Shown piece by piece: positions 10,331-20,105 of a DNA stretch of 64,000 nt. Source of the DNA: Isoetes taiwanensis (lineage: Eukaryota; Streptophyta; Lycopodiopsida; Isoetales; Isoetaceae); contig JAJEKV010000015.1 in NCBI GenBank assembly GCA_021234155.1, positions 6,209,194 through 6,273,193 on the forward strand. Reading direction: 5' to 3'. The notes beneath the pieces are model-generated. The model had not been told where the DNA came from. It made no database searches and worked only from the letters and a program-made list of their open reading frames with translations. Made by a program: the position numbers and the translations under genes. Numbering within the stretch: the first letter of the stretch is position 1; every line of letters begins with the position of its first letter.

Positions 10331-11330
10331 TGCTTCAATTGTCCAGTTAAAAGGAACATCTATCCTGGTGAGACGTGTCAAAGGCAAGACGATCTCCGAA
10401 TAGTCCTTGATGAAGCGGCGATAAAAATTGGCAAACCCCAAGAAGCACTGTACATCTTTAACCGAGGAAGGTGTTTCCCAATCAAGAACGGTGCTGACCT
10501 TCTCTAGATCCATGGTAACACCCTGAGACGTGATGCGATAGCCCATAAACTCGACATTGTCCTGCTCGAACTGACACTTCTCTAGCTTGGCATAAAGTCC
10601 ATGTTCCCGTAACTTCTGAAGGACCTTCCTGACATGTTCTTCATGTTCCTCCAAAGTCTTCGAATAAATCAGAATATCATCTAGATGGACGATAACAAAA
10701 AGATCCAAAAACTTCGTTGGCCATGCGCTGAAAGATCGCTGGAGCATTAATAAGGCCGAAAGGCATGACGGTATACTCAAAATGACCATACGAGTTCGAA
10801 AGGTTGTCTTCCACTCATCACCTTCCCTGATACGGATAAGATTATAGGCACCTCGAAGATCAATTTTCGTGAAGTATCGTGCAACTTGGAGCCGCTCAAG
10901 TAACTGTAGAATCAGAGGGAGAGGATACCGACAGGTGCACGCCATTAAAACTAATGATCTTGTTGAGGCCAATATATGATAATCCACAACCAGCCGCCAA
11001 AGAACCATCCTTCTTGGAAACAAAGAAGATGGCAGCTCCTTGGAAACAAAGAAGATGGTGTGGGAATGTCGAATAAAACCCGGTTGCAAGATTCTCCTCG
11101 ATATAGGTCCATAAAGTCTCAATTACATTTGGTGACAAGCCATAGATAGGGCCAAATGGCGGGGTCGTCCCTGGCTGAAGATCAATGGGGCAGTCATAAG
11201 GACGATGCTCCGGAAGCTTGCTGGCTTTGACCTTATCAAAAACATTGCCAAAATCCTTGTACTTATCAGGAAGGACAGAAGCAGATATTTCTGAAGCAAA
11301 GCTAGTCGAAGGATGGACTTGGATTGCAAA
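10331..11330 (-). pseudogene. Gypsy-1: reverse transcriptase, frameshifted
   Basis: On the minus strand the RT begins with FGNVFDKVKASKLPEHRPYD and TTPPFGPIYGLSPN. It goes on through [26 protein letters not shown] and the catalytic box read as [14 protein letters not shown]. The usual tyrosine before LDD is His here, a change seen directly as CAT. The thumb region [13 protein letters not shown] and [17 protein letters not shown] follow. At least two frameshifts separate these parts. Synthesis of element DNA by this copy is unlikely. Confidence 0.85.
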
Positions 11331-11339
11331 TGCTGATCT

Positions 11340-11700
11340 GGGATCTTGCCTACCAGATCTAATAAACTTGTGAAGAGAGATCTTCGAGATACGGAGCTGA
11401 GGGCGCGAAGAAGCCTCTATAGAAGCAGAATCAAGAACAGGAGCGAGAGCAGGAACAGGAGCAGAAGTAGGAGCAACTGGGACAGGAATTGGAGCAGGAA
11501 CTGGATCAAGAACTGGAGCAGGGGCAGGGACTGGAGCAGGAGCATAAATCGAAACTAGAGCAGGAGCTGGAGCTGGAGCAGGGACATCATCAAGAACATA
11601 ATCAGAATCTGGGACATGAACTGGAGCAGAAGCAAGAGTCGAATCAAAACATGGATGATGGAGCAGAAACAGGAACATCAAGGACAGCATCAGGAGCCCA
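11340..11700 (-). pseudogene. Gypsy-1: Ala/Pro repeat linker between protease and RT
   Basis: A low-complexity run of alternating Ala-Pro, Val-Pro and Ile-Pro dipeptides (about 90 residues) lies between protease and RT. It comes from a degenerate GGAGCAGGA-type hexamer repeat on the plus strand, which explains the Arg/Ser- and Glu-rich shadow frames. It is probably a flexible spacer expanded by slippage. Confidence 0.7.
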
Positions 11701-12039
11701 CGATACTGTATGGACTGAAGTAGATATTGGTGCAGAGGCTTGAACTACAGATGAACTGGAACTAGAGCTCGAACCAGCAAACCAAAAGGATCTAGTACAC
11801 CAATCAATCTGTGGGTTATGTAGCTCGAGCCAAGGTAGAACCAAGACTACTGGCGCATGTGGGCTAGCAATGAGATTGAAGGAAATGCTACAAGAAGCTC
11901 CCTCGAACAAAACATGAAGAGGTGCAGTACATTCTGTGACTGCGCCTGAAGAGATCTCACACCCATCAATCACGTTAACAGAGGTTGGATGCTCGACCCT
12001 GCTTCTAGGAATGGCGTGCTTAGTAGCGAACATACTATC
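11701..12039 (-). pseudogene. Gypsy-1: C-terminal half of protease
   Basis: Starting with FATKHAIP at about 12030, the minus-strand frame reads through ASPHAPVVLVLPWLELHNPQ followed by IDW, the conserved end of Ty3/Gypsy proteases. The N-terminal half with the active-site DCGA lies beyond the nested insertion near 14930. A Ser-rich run, then the Ala/Pro linker, follows. Confidence 0.8.
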
Positions 12040-12439
12040 GTTTGCTAGTAAGTAGTTTGTTGGTGTATAAACTTTTAGTTCTCTTTATAAGAGCGGATTT
12101 GGGCCAACCATATCTTGCAAAGGGTTATTCAGACGCGCAAATAGGTGGCGCCATCGAACCCAGGACCCAGGAATTGACCTACGGGCGACCTGGGATGGGT
12201 GTGGACCCCACGAAATCGGCCAAAACCCTAAACCTGCTCACTGGGTATACCCTCGAATTGTTAGCGCCCGTAGGAAACGCCAGGTAGGGGTAGCGCGCAG
12301 GTTTATGCGCCCGCCCGCCAATATACGGAAAAAAAAAGGTGAAACCCTAATCGGCGGGGGGTCGCGATAGGTCCTGCCCGCAGACCTAAAAACGCGAATT
12401 CCTCCTACTTTTTTAAACAAAAAATTCCCGCCATCTTTT

Positions 12440-12510
12440 TACATTCGCCGAGTTTTAAACTCGTGACCTCCTACCTCCAATCCAACACCCCTTCCATCTT
12501 GCCAACACTC
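12440..12510 (-). other. tRNA-like segment, weak
   Basis: On the minus strand TGTTGGCAAGATGG (12493-12506) resembles an A box and GAGTTTAAAAC (about 12452-12462) a B box. The spacing is right but both deviate from consensus. Possibly a SINE relic. Confidence 0.3.
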
Positions 12511-12599
12511 TTTATGTAGAATATATGTTCTATCTCTTATCTATATACATCTAATATTCTGTTATATCTAGTTAAACATTCTTTTAAGCAAAGGGTACA

Positions 12600-12665
12600 T
12601 CCTAGGATTGAACCCCTGACCTTCTGCACCCAAGCCAACACCTTTACCAATGAGCCAACGTCTTT
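12600..12665 (-). other. tRNA-like segment (SINE head relic)
   Basis: On the minus strand TGGCTCATTGG (12647-12657) matches the A box and GGTTCAATCCT (12604-12614) the B box of Pol III type-2 promoters, with 32 bases between. A complete cloverleaf is not formed. Similar A/B pairs recur in this window, suggesting tRNA-derived SINEs. Confidence 0.5.
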
Positions 12666-12778
12666 CTTGAAGGAATATAATCTTTTTTGTAATAATTATA
12701 CTTCATCTATACCTTGTTTAAATTAGAGGTTTGCCTTCCGTAAACCCACGTTGTGAAGGTAGCAACTCCATCGGAGCA

Positions 12779-12885
12779 AGCCTTTTCGCCATAACCGCCG
12801 AGGCAAGCATTTTCGCCATAGCCACCGGAGTAAGCATTTTCGCCATAGCCGCCGGAGTAAGCATTTTCGCCATAATCGCCATTCA
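12779..12885 (+). repeat. 30-bp minisatellite, about 3.5 units
   Basis: Units of the form GCATTTTCGCCATAGCCGCC plus GGAGTAA repeat every 30 bases with few changes. They give a ten-residue repeat around SIFAIAAGV in one frame, but the frame has no gene context. Confidence 0.8.
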
Positions 12886-13949
12886 TTACGATGAGAAAAT
12901 GCCTCCTCTACGTATTCAATGGATATAATAACCCATCTCTCTACTATTCAGTAGTAGCTCTGTTTTCCTAATGTAAACCATTCTAGTCTAGAAATTCTTG
13001 TCCTTAATCTTCAATTAGCTAGATGCTTCTTCCACGTATCACTTTGAACCGCCACATGACTCTACCTACTGTTATCTCAACGTGCAGTACATCTTCACTC
13101 GTTCCAATTCTATACAAGGATATTCTACCATACTGGAATTCCTTTTAGTCGTTCTCTTAGAATTGTTCTAGTATATCAATCTAATGCAAACCAACCATTG
13201 TTGTCTAGTCAACTCTCCCTAGGATATCCCGACGTGGTTCGAGCAAAATCTTCTGCCCATTATCCTAGTTCTTGATTGTCATTACATCTATAGCTTAGTT
13301 TACGTCTCTCAATGATTTTTGCGAGCCCCAAAACTTGATATCATCCAGGCACCTTCCAAGTCACCCCTTATATCAGAAGTTCTTTCCACACGTTTTCTTT
13401 ACCATGCCATCATCAAAATTGCCATCATTTTTCATTAGCCATCTATTAAATCTTTGTCAAAGTCATAGCCTTTGCACCTCGATAGCCACACATAATGAGT
13501 AGTCTATATGTCATTTGATCTCTATGTCTTACCATCTTTATAGATCCTTGCATTGTTATTTCTTATACCTTTCTATACCAAACTTATGCCATACCTAGAC
13601 TTCCCGTATAATCATACCAGTATGCAACTCATCCCCCAAATTTGTGCGCGTAGTGACCTTCCAACTAGGTGACCTCTGCCTAATGATCCGTACTCCGCCT
13701 TTCCTTAGCTTTGAACTTATCATGTTTTATCATGCTCTTTACTTTGCTAAGTACCTAGAACCTCCTATAATTTTGGATAAACCATTCACTTCGACTCTCC
13801 TTATCCAAACTACCATTCACTCTGATAATCTTGTTTCTGCAGACCATCGTTAGGATCTTCTACCTATGGATGTTAATTGTGTATGCTCAATTATTCTTGA
13901 TTTGTTTCATACAAGTTTCTCATTTATAGATAGCAATGCGCACCTCCGC

Positions 13950-14580
13950 CTACGGATTCTCGTGTGCCTGCGCACTCTCAATAGCGACTCTTCCGAATCC
14001 GATACTCAACCCATGAAAGATATTTGGAATAACTGAAAGCTCCTCCCATTCTCCGGCATGGATGCCGAATCTTGGTTGCAGCAGATTCGCGAGGTTGCTG
14101 AAGCGTATGCAATGACTGAAGAAGCCATCGCCGAACTTCCGATCAGCCACCTTACCGGTCCTGCTCGTACTTGGTGGGCAGCATACGCAGCAGTTAATGG
14201 CATAATAGGCATTAAGTGCAGATTCAACACAATTCTTCAAGTTTTTAAGGCTCGCTATACTTCACGTAGAGTCTCGAATGCCCACTCCTCCAACAAGCCA
14301 AGCTTCAAAGCCGTACGTTGAAGGACTTCCCGGTAATCTTCGGACTAGGGTGCGTGCGTCTCACCCCAAATCACCAGGGGCAGCCGCAGCAAGGGCTCTT
14401 TCATGGGCAAGGGAGGCACCTTCGACTATCGATCCAGCGACTTTCAGGGCTACTCCACACGCACATTTACCACCAGCACCACCACCATCATATGAGACAC
14501 TCAGAGAGGATCAGAAGGCCTGTTTCCGATGCTTTCATCAAGGACATGGTATTCTCAACTGCCCTTTCGTGACATAAGAA
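13950..14580 (+). pseudogene. Gypsy-type gag remnant with one zinc knuckle
   Basis: Plus-strand pieces read FSGMDAESWLQQIREVAEAY and LTGPARTWWAAYA, the retrotransposon gag capsid signature, then after a frameshift a Pro-rich tail and the CCHC knuckle CFRCFHQGHGILNCP at about 14521-14565. Part of the capsid is missing and the frame is open only in fragments. It differs from both Gypsy-1 and Gypsy-2 gag. Confidence 0.75.
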
Positions 14581-14915
14581 GGTCCCATGGCCACAACACG
14601 GGCGGACACTCATCCGATAAATCCTTTGTCTAACTCCCCTGCAACATCAACTTGACGGTGTCGCATATGAACAATCTGGGAGATGTATCGGTGCCGTAAT
14701 AAAATAAGACGTATGTATCTGTAACTAATGTCTCTAAATGGAACAAAAAAACTATAGGAGAGTTTGGATGTGTGTTTAATGTCTATAAATACAAATAGAT
14801 ATAAATAATGACGGAAATGAATACACATCTAAATGTAAGATACCCATATATATTTAAGTGTAGAATCATGAAGTGTTAATATAATGAAATCGACGAATAT
14901 AATTACTATGCGTTA

Positions 14916-16031
14916 TCAACCTTTAGAAGAAATAATGCAACTCGGATTGAAGCAGGCATTCGCACCACAATCAAGTTGCGTCATCGTCTCTATCCTCCCA
15001 TTCTCCGACTCCAATGAAATAGAGATAAAAAATTCTTTGCTGACCTTGTCCGAGGGAATAAAACCTTCGTCACATGTGGGAGGAGTTGAAGGAATGTCAG
15101 GCAACCGTCGAGAGACTCCTACTACTCGGATGGGGCTCAAATGGTTTTTCGACTGATTTGGGCGCTTTACAGGGCATCCAAGAGCAATATGACCAGCTCC
15201 CCCACAGTAGAGGCAAAGATTAGCCTGTCTCCGATGCTGCTTCTCGGCGGCAGATAAAGGTCCTCGAACTGCCCGATCAATCTGCATAGGCTCAGGTCTG
15301 GACCTGTTGGATTCTACAGATGAAATCGAGGAAGGCATAACTACAGGCGCTTGTGTGATTGGGAAGACCTGACTACGTCTCTCCTGCCTGCGTTCGAAGA
15401 GCCGATTATCACATCGAACCACAAATCTGATAGCTTCCTCCAAAGTCTGAGGGTCCCCCATAGATAACAACATATCCTTGACATCCTCGCGTAATCCCCT
15501 TCGGAAACAGTCTCGAAGTGCAACATCATCCCAGGCAGTATCTACCGCAATTTGACGAAATTCTGATGCATATACTGAAGCTGGACTAGAGCCTTGCCTT
15601 AGATTGCAAAGTTTTGTGACTGCTGTATGCTGACGATCAGTGTCTCCAAAGCATGCCTCGAGCTCTGCAGTGAATAAAGCAAAAATTTGCAACTCGGGAG
15701 CCCCTTTCTCCAGCAAGGGGGCAAACCAACTCAAGGCTGATCCAGAAAGAAGAGAGCCAACTAGACCGACCTGTTCTCGATCTGTAGGATACCTGTGAGG
15801 GTGGAGTCGAATAACAAGACGAATCTGGTTCAAAAAACCTCGGAGCTTTGATCTAGTGCCATCAAATTTTTCTGGCAGGCTGATCTTAGGTTCCGATGAC
15901 CTCCCCCCGGAGCTAGAGGCTGACTTATGAGAAGCTAGCCGTTCCTGGAGCTCCTTATTATCCAACTGCAACTGCTGGCATACTTGAACAAGTTGCTGGA
16001 CCTGCTGTAATAAGGATGAAACCTCCTCCAT
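14916..16031 (-). pseudogene. Gypsy-1: gag and start of protease
   Basis: The 371-codon minus-strand frame starts with a coiled-coil Gln/Leu-rich head (MEEVSSLLQQVQQLV), then the capsid: FDGTRSKLRGFLNQIRL, SLLSGSALSWFAPLLEK and LRQGSSPASVYASEFRQIA. This layout is shared with sushi/PEG10-type Ty3 gags. One zinc knuckle, CLYCGGAGHIALGC, lies near residue 275. The frame enters the protease active site as QLDCGANACF (Cys where Ser is common) and is then broken by the nested insertion. The ATG at 16031 is followed by an undamaged gag, so this part decayed least. Confidence 0.85.
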
Positions 16032-16113
16032 AGAGATAGGAATCGCCCAATATGAATAAAGAAATCCTTAGGATCAGAGCAGGCAAGAACTGGTAAGGGA
16101 TTCCGGTTCAAAC

Positions 16114-16492
16114 TGTCATGAATCTACTCGAAAACAAGGAAAATACTTGGAAAATATGCAAGAAATACGGAGGAAATATGTTAAGATCGGCAAAGAATCT
16201 GATATATGAACAGGAATCAAGAATACAATGGCCCGAAGGCAAGCAGGAACACGAGACAAATGCCTAGAAGGCTCAAGACTGGCGTTGAACCAGAATGGTT
16301 TGACAAGAAGGAGGTGCCTCCTTATATATCTAAGCCGAAGGTCAGGATCGCGCCACTCCAATGGATGAGATCGCGCCAAGTGTTGCGCATGCATTTAGGT
16401 TCTAGAACCTCCTAGAGATACTCCCACATATGAGGAAGGCGTGAAGGAATGTCTTCAATGAATATTGGTAGCGTATTTGGCAAGGGTGTGTG
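16114..16492 (-). repeat. Gypsy-1 5' LTR, inner part
   Basis: It starts TGTCATGAATCTACTCG on the plus strand and follows the 3' LTR closely up to GGCAAGGGTGTGTG, where the E element begins. About 50 bases of LTR seen in the other copy (after 8870) are missing at the break. No TGG-type primer site adjoins it; the bases next to the LTR in element orientation read GTTTGAACCGG. Self-priming, known in some Tf1/sushi relatives, cannot be excluded. Confidence 0.88.
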
Positions 16493-16804
16493 CATATTCA
16501 CCCCTTATTCCTTAATCTACACCGTACACAAAGTTCCTCGTTTGTGGGGTATGAAAGTATAGAATTTGCTATACGGTATAACAAGATTTGCAAAATACTA
16601 TAAGATTTGAGGTAATATACTATATGGTGTTGATTTTGTACGTGCAAAACATAATTATAGGGGCTCTCGCTGCCCTACGTCACCCCCCGTGTGAATATGC
16701 ACCCAAACTAAAGGGGGTTTGAAGGGGGATTTAATTTAAAGGTAATGTAATGGTTTAATTTAATTTAATGTAGTAGTTTTTGTTATAGGTTAAAAAAACA
16801 TTTT

Positions 16805-16817
16805 GCCCCTTCGGGGC
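16805..16817. other. E-family hairpin, copy 1
   Basis: GCCCCTTCGGGGC follows an A-tract and TTTT. It corresponds to 39903-39915 and 41367-41381. Confidence 0.7.
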
Positions 16818-17148
16818 TAAGAACAAACAACGTGACTTCACACTTGGATGAGTTGATGTTATATTTTGTAAATAATAATATGTCGGATGTAAAACATGTA
16901 ACAATATCTAATATATAGCAATATAACAAAAAAAAAATAAAAAAAATATGAAGCCTAAGAAACTATAATATTATAGCATATAATGTTTGTAGCATTTGAT
17001 TGTTGCGTAGGCATGTTCATAATGGTAGACATTCAAAGGAAGGGTGAGATTTTAAAGTTTTAACCTTATAGAATGGGCAGTAGATATAAAGGAGGGGCGA
17101 CATTTAAAATTTTAATGGGAAATAGTTAACCAAGCAAAGGTAGCAAAG

Positions 17149-17805
17149 GTAAGAGCATTTCAGCTTCAAGCATGAAATGACAAGGATGCCTATTATTCCT
17201 ATTGACATCACTTCAACAACCAGCTCAAGTAGCCTGAAGTTATTCAGGGCATTAATGCAAACTTGGCAATGCTTCACAAGATTCTCGTACCTGCCATTAT
17301 AGATTAAGTTTTTCAAATATGGCACCAAACATCACCACATCAATAAGAACAAATTCTTCAGCCATATTTCATCCCCTTAAAGGACCAAAACTTGAAAGGG
17401 CTTACAGATGTAGCAACCTGTGATCTTGTGCCATAACCAAAAGCAACCTCATGCTGCAGCAATGTGTACAGAACTTGAAGAGTGTTCCCTTGAAAAGGAT
17501 AGAAGAGATATTTCATAGAATTCAACTGTACTTGTGGTTTAAACACTAGTATATAGGTGCATTTCTGAAGACATAGGTCGTTAGCATAGCAACAGGCTTA
17601 ACGATCCTATTTCATAGTTAATTTTCTGCAAATGTACAACTGGACAATTGTATATATCTAGCATAATTGCATGACTCAGACATCAAACATCCCAAAGGAT
17701 AATGCTGCATCAAACATTCTGCAAGACAGGTATGGCTACATTATGGAGCAAGAGCGGCTGCATTCTGGCTGTAAAGTAAGAGCATTTCAGCTTCAAGCAT
17801 GAAAT
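17149..17805 (+). repeat. 30-bp direct repeat pair inside E1 cargo
   Basis: GTAAGAGCATTTCAGCTTCA plus AGCATGAAAT occurs at 17149-17178 and again at 17776-17805. The sequence between and around has no coding signature; it may be the 3' flank of the captured gene. Confidence 0.8.
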
Positions 17806-18118
17806 TTCTTTACATTGCAACAACACCTTTGATAAAGCAAGAAAATAATTATATATGGCACCATACCATAGATTCACAGCAGAGCGTCATGGCAGATGGA
17901 ATGGTATCACATGCTGGATTAAATAAAATCTTGCTTGTTCTTGAACACTACATTCAAACACAAATCTGTATCCATCCTTCTTAGCCTTATAAGGTTATAT
18001 CCAATGCCGTGGCCTTAATCATGCTAGATATTCATGCCTCAAACTGCCTTGCCATGTAAGAATCTGGCCTATTTAATGCTTCGCATCATAGCCTGTCCAA
18101 GCACCTCCCTGCTCCCAT

Positions 18119-18654
18119 CTATCTCTGAAGCCAAATTTGCTGGCTCCACTGCCTGAGCGATAAGGTACCGTAGCATGATGATTTACATTCATTCTGCTTT
18201 TCTGTTTCCCGTGAGAATACGTGATATCTGCAATCCCCTGCTAAATGCTTGGTTAAAGAGCAGCCGTGTTTGAAATTCTGATACAAAAGGAATCCAACCA
18301 GAACTGCAACAGATGTGAACACCATAAGCCCAATAAGGAATTCATATGCTTGGGCGAGGGACATGATCGACCCCCATAATCCAAGTGCATGGAGTACTGG
18401 CTTACACACGATGCTAATCTGTGAAGCAAAGGGAAACGAGTAATAAGCGTTAAAGCATTCTTCAGGGCATAGACAGGCCTATATTCAATACCTGCAAAAG
18501 TGCCCAGCCTGTTGGCAAGAATGCAAGAAGGCTTGCAAAGAGATCTCCAACTGTGAGATGCATTACTTTAATGAGTACAATAACCACTGCGAACGAGATA
18601 TTAGCTGCTGGAAGACAAAACAGCAATGGATATAAAGCAAGAAAGGCAATACAC
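18119..18654 (-). pseudogene. Callose-synthase-like C-terminal gene fragment with intron
   Basis: Minus-strand exon A (about 18654-18492) encodes HLTVGDLFASLLAFLPTGWA followed by LLQ, the near-invariant motif before the last membrane segments of plant 1,3-beta-glucan (callose) synthases. A 73-base intron follows (18491-18419, GT...AG, phase 0). Exon B (18418 to a stop at 18119) gives CKPVLHALGLWGSIMSLAQA and YEFLIGLMVFTSVAV, matching the family's CKP...GLGFW...LARAYEY..GL..FTP pattern, then a diverged end. The membrane enzyme makes callose at plates, plasmodesmata and pollen walls. Only the last ~130 residues are here, so this is a captured or translocated fragment inside E1, not a gene. Confidence 0.65.
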
Positions 18655-18999
18655 CTAAAAATTACCATTTCTGTGCTACCAAGTCGTCCTGATCCTGACA
18701 GCCCTCCTGCCGCCATAGCTCTTTTCTCCCGTATCGGAATGAAGTTCTTCCATCCTTGCCTTAACCGATTTGAGCCATTCCATCATTGTCTATTACATTG
18801 TCTATTATGATAACCCTAGAAAAGAAGAGCTCGACATCTGCATGCCGAGTTTGAAAATTCGTCTAAAAATGGTGAATTGGAAAAGGGCTTCCATTGTAAA
18901 CCCTTGGATTAAAAACTGCTAGGGTCAATCTTGGCCGTTAAGATGGGTAAGGGGAGCAAAAACCATTAAGAATGTGGAACTAAAACATAAAAATACCGC

Positions 19000-19118
19000 G
19001 CGCACTCTAGATATACTGATCAGTACATCTCGTGGAATACGCCCTCAAAATCATATGAAAACCATATTAAAAAGTGTACAAAAATACAAAAGAAACCCCC
19101 TGTTATTATGCTACATAT
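19000..19118 (+). repeat. E-family tail, copy 1
   Basis: Begins GCGCACTCTA, passes GTGGAATACGCCCTCAAAATC and an A-rich part with AAAACCAT, and ends AACCCCCTGTTATTATGCTA then CATATT. Related copies end at 40996 and 43249; a shorter trace is at 40118-40140. Confidence 0.75.
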
Positions 19119-19196
19119 TTGCATCTGTGTGACGACCATCTTTTGTACATACGAGTATAATGATCGTATGATACAAATATCCGTATGTTCGTCACA
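19118..19196 (-). repeat. Gypsy-1 5' LTR, outer part
   Basis: TTTGCATCTGTGTGACGACC onward to GTTCGTCACA equals the end of the 8491-8994 LTR with about five base changes. GTGGA follows at 19197-19201 and completes the target duplication. Confidence 0.9.
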
Positions 19197-19201
19197 GTGG
19201 A

Positions 19202-19564
19202 TTGCAGTGAGTACAAAGGGATTACTTGATTGCACATGATATGTGGAGTGTAGAGGCATGGGAGATAATGCTCATTCAACTCAAAAAAATAACTAAACCT
19301 AAGGTTCAAGGTTAAAGACATAAGGTTTAAATTTAATATTTATATCCAATGGTTAACTATTATGGTTAACTATTGAAATTATCTCGATCAAATAGTGTAT
19401 TAACAGGTTGCACTGATATACTTGGAATGGAGCAGCTAGAGCCGATTTTGGTGCCGGTTCAACATGAATCGGTGCCGCTAAATTTAATCTATAAGAAAAA
19501 TGAGATGCTTTGTGATGTACAAGCAGTTAATTGGAGTCGGATCCATCCCACGATGGATGCCTGA
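19202..19564. other. Right flank of Gypsy-1, probably rest of Copia-1 LTR
   Basis: This is the sequence that originally followed position 8490. It has no protein signature. It may contain the remainder of the Copia-1 3' LTR, but no partner exists to prove it. Confidence 0.35.
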
Positions 19565-19976
19565 GCTATCGAAAGGATCCTTTGGCACAGTGATTGTTTT
19601 GATTCATTCTATCTTATTCCTTTAACATTATTGCTACAGTGTTTGCCAGGCTTTTCATCTAGCAGCAGGATGGTTGCTTTGGACTATCTGGAAAAGACGA
19701 AGATTGGTAATCTTCAAAGGTCTGGATGTGGCAGATAATCGTGTTCTCCAAGAAGCTCAAGGTTACATAGTAAAGTCGTATCATTGTTCTTCACTTGCCC
19801 TTCGCAAGAGGCGATTGATTTTTGAGGAGTATTTGGATGTGCACTCTTATGCTTAGGCAAGTTGCTTCACTCGGTGGGTCTCTGCTTATCCGCTGAGATT
19901 TTATTCTTGTCTCTGCATTTCTACTTGTATTTGACTCTTTGATTGAATAAAGTCTGACGTCCTTCAACAAAAAAAT
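19565..19976 (+). pseudogene. LINE-F: 5'-truncated L1-type LINE, 3' end
   Basis: A frame through SVCQAFHLAAGWLLWTIWKR, RRLVIFKG and RKRRLIFEEYLDVHSYA is the C-terminus of a plant L1 ORF2. It is followed by a short 3' UTR with AATAAA (19946-19951) and an A-run after TTCAAC. It has no extra ORF after ORF2, unlike LINE-A. The 5' limit is uncertain. Confidence 0.7.
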
Positions 19977-20105
19977 TGTAATAGAAATATCATTCAATGC
20001 ATGGTTAAGATGTTAAAGGTTGAATTGAAAGTTGTTAAAGGTTAAGTGTGGATTTGCTAGAAGAATTTGAGTTTGGAAGATAATTGACTAATAAAATCCT
20101 AACAA

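Larger units (their letters stand above)
12040..14930 (+). mobile_element. Nested insertion in Gypsy-1 protease: degraded Gypsy-type segment
   Basis: Protease reading stops at DCGANACF (about 14940) and resumes at FATKHAIP (about 12030), so roughly 2.9 kb is foreign. Contents in plus direction: a GC-rich part (12100-12400), two tRNA-like segments, a 30-bp minisatellite, a long featureless stretch (12900-13900) and a Gypsy-type gag remnant (13950-14580). No LTR pair or target duplication could be recognised, so it is either a truncated LTR element or a composite. Confidence 0.6.
16493..19117 (+). mobile_element. E element 1 (E1), inserted in the Gypsy-1 LTR
   Basis: A ~2.6-kb unit. Its left end lacks the first inverted-repeat arm but keeps the rest of the E head (CATATTCACCCCTTATTCC onward, to the arm ending CACCCAAAC at 16709). 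It then has the A-tract and GCCCCTTCGGGGC hairpin (16805-16817), a cargo with a spliced-gene-like fragment on the minus strand, and the conserved tail ending CCCCCTGTTATTATGCTACA TATT at 19118. The same head and tail occur at 39466-43776. No transposase frame is present, so it must be non-autonomous if mobile. Class is unknown. Confidence 0.6.
8491..19196 (-). mobile_element. Gypsy-1: chromodomain Ty3/Gypsy element with two nested insertions
   Basis: Matching LTRs lie at 8491-8994 (3' LTR) and 16114-16492 plus 19118-19196 (5' LTR, split). Both ends are TG...CA. The five bases GTGGA flank the whole unit at 8486-8490 and 19197-19201, a proper target duplication that proves these are the outer borders. 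In the minus direction the order is gag, protease, RT, RNase H, integrase, chromodomain, polypurine tract. Nested insertions lie at 12040-14930 (within protease) and about 16493-19117 (within the 5' LTR). Gag with PEG10/sushi-like layout and a C-terminal chromodomain place it among chromoviruses; the Tcn1-type label, known from seed-free plants, is inference. It is not autonomous because of frameshifts and a deleted integrase. Confidence 0.9.

Noticed and set aside
11346-11743. Arg/Ser- and Glu/Gln-rich plus-strand ORFs
   Set aside because: Shadow frames of the hexamer repeat that encodes the Ala/Pro linker of Gypsy-1 on the other strand.
12180-12300. Telomere repeat (AAACCCTAAACC)
   Set aside because: Only one and a half units; no array.
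16493-19117. Helitron assignment of the E family
   Set aside because: There is a GC hairpin, but it lies near the left end, not next to a CTRR 3' end, and the composite copy shows a 5-bp duplication, which Helitrons do not make. No Rep/helicase is seen. Kept open only as an unlikely alternative.
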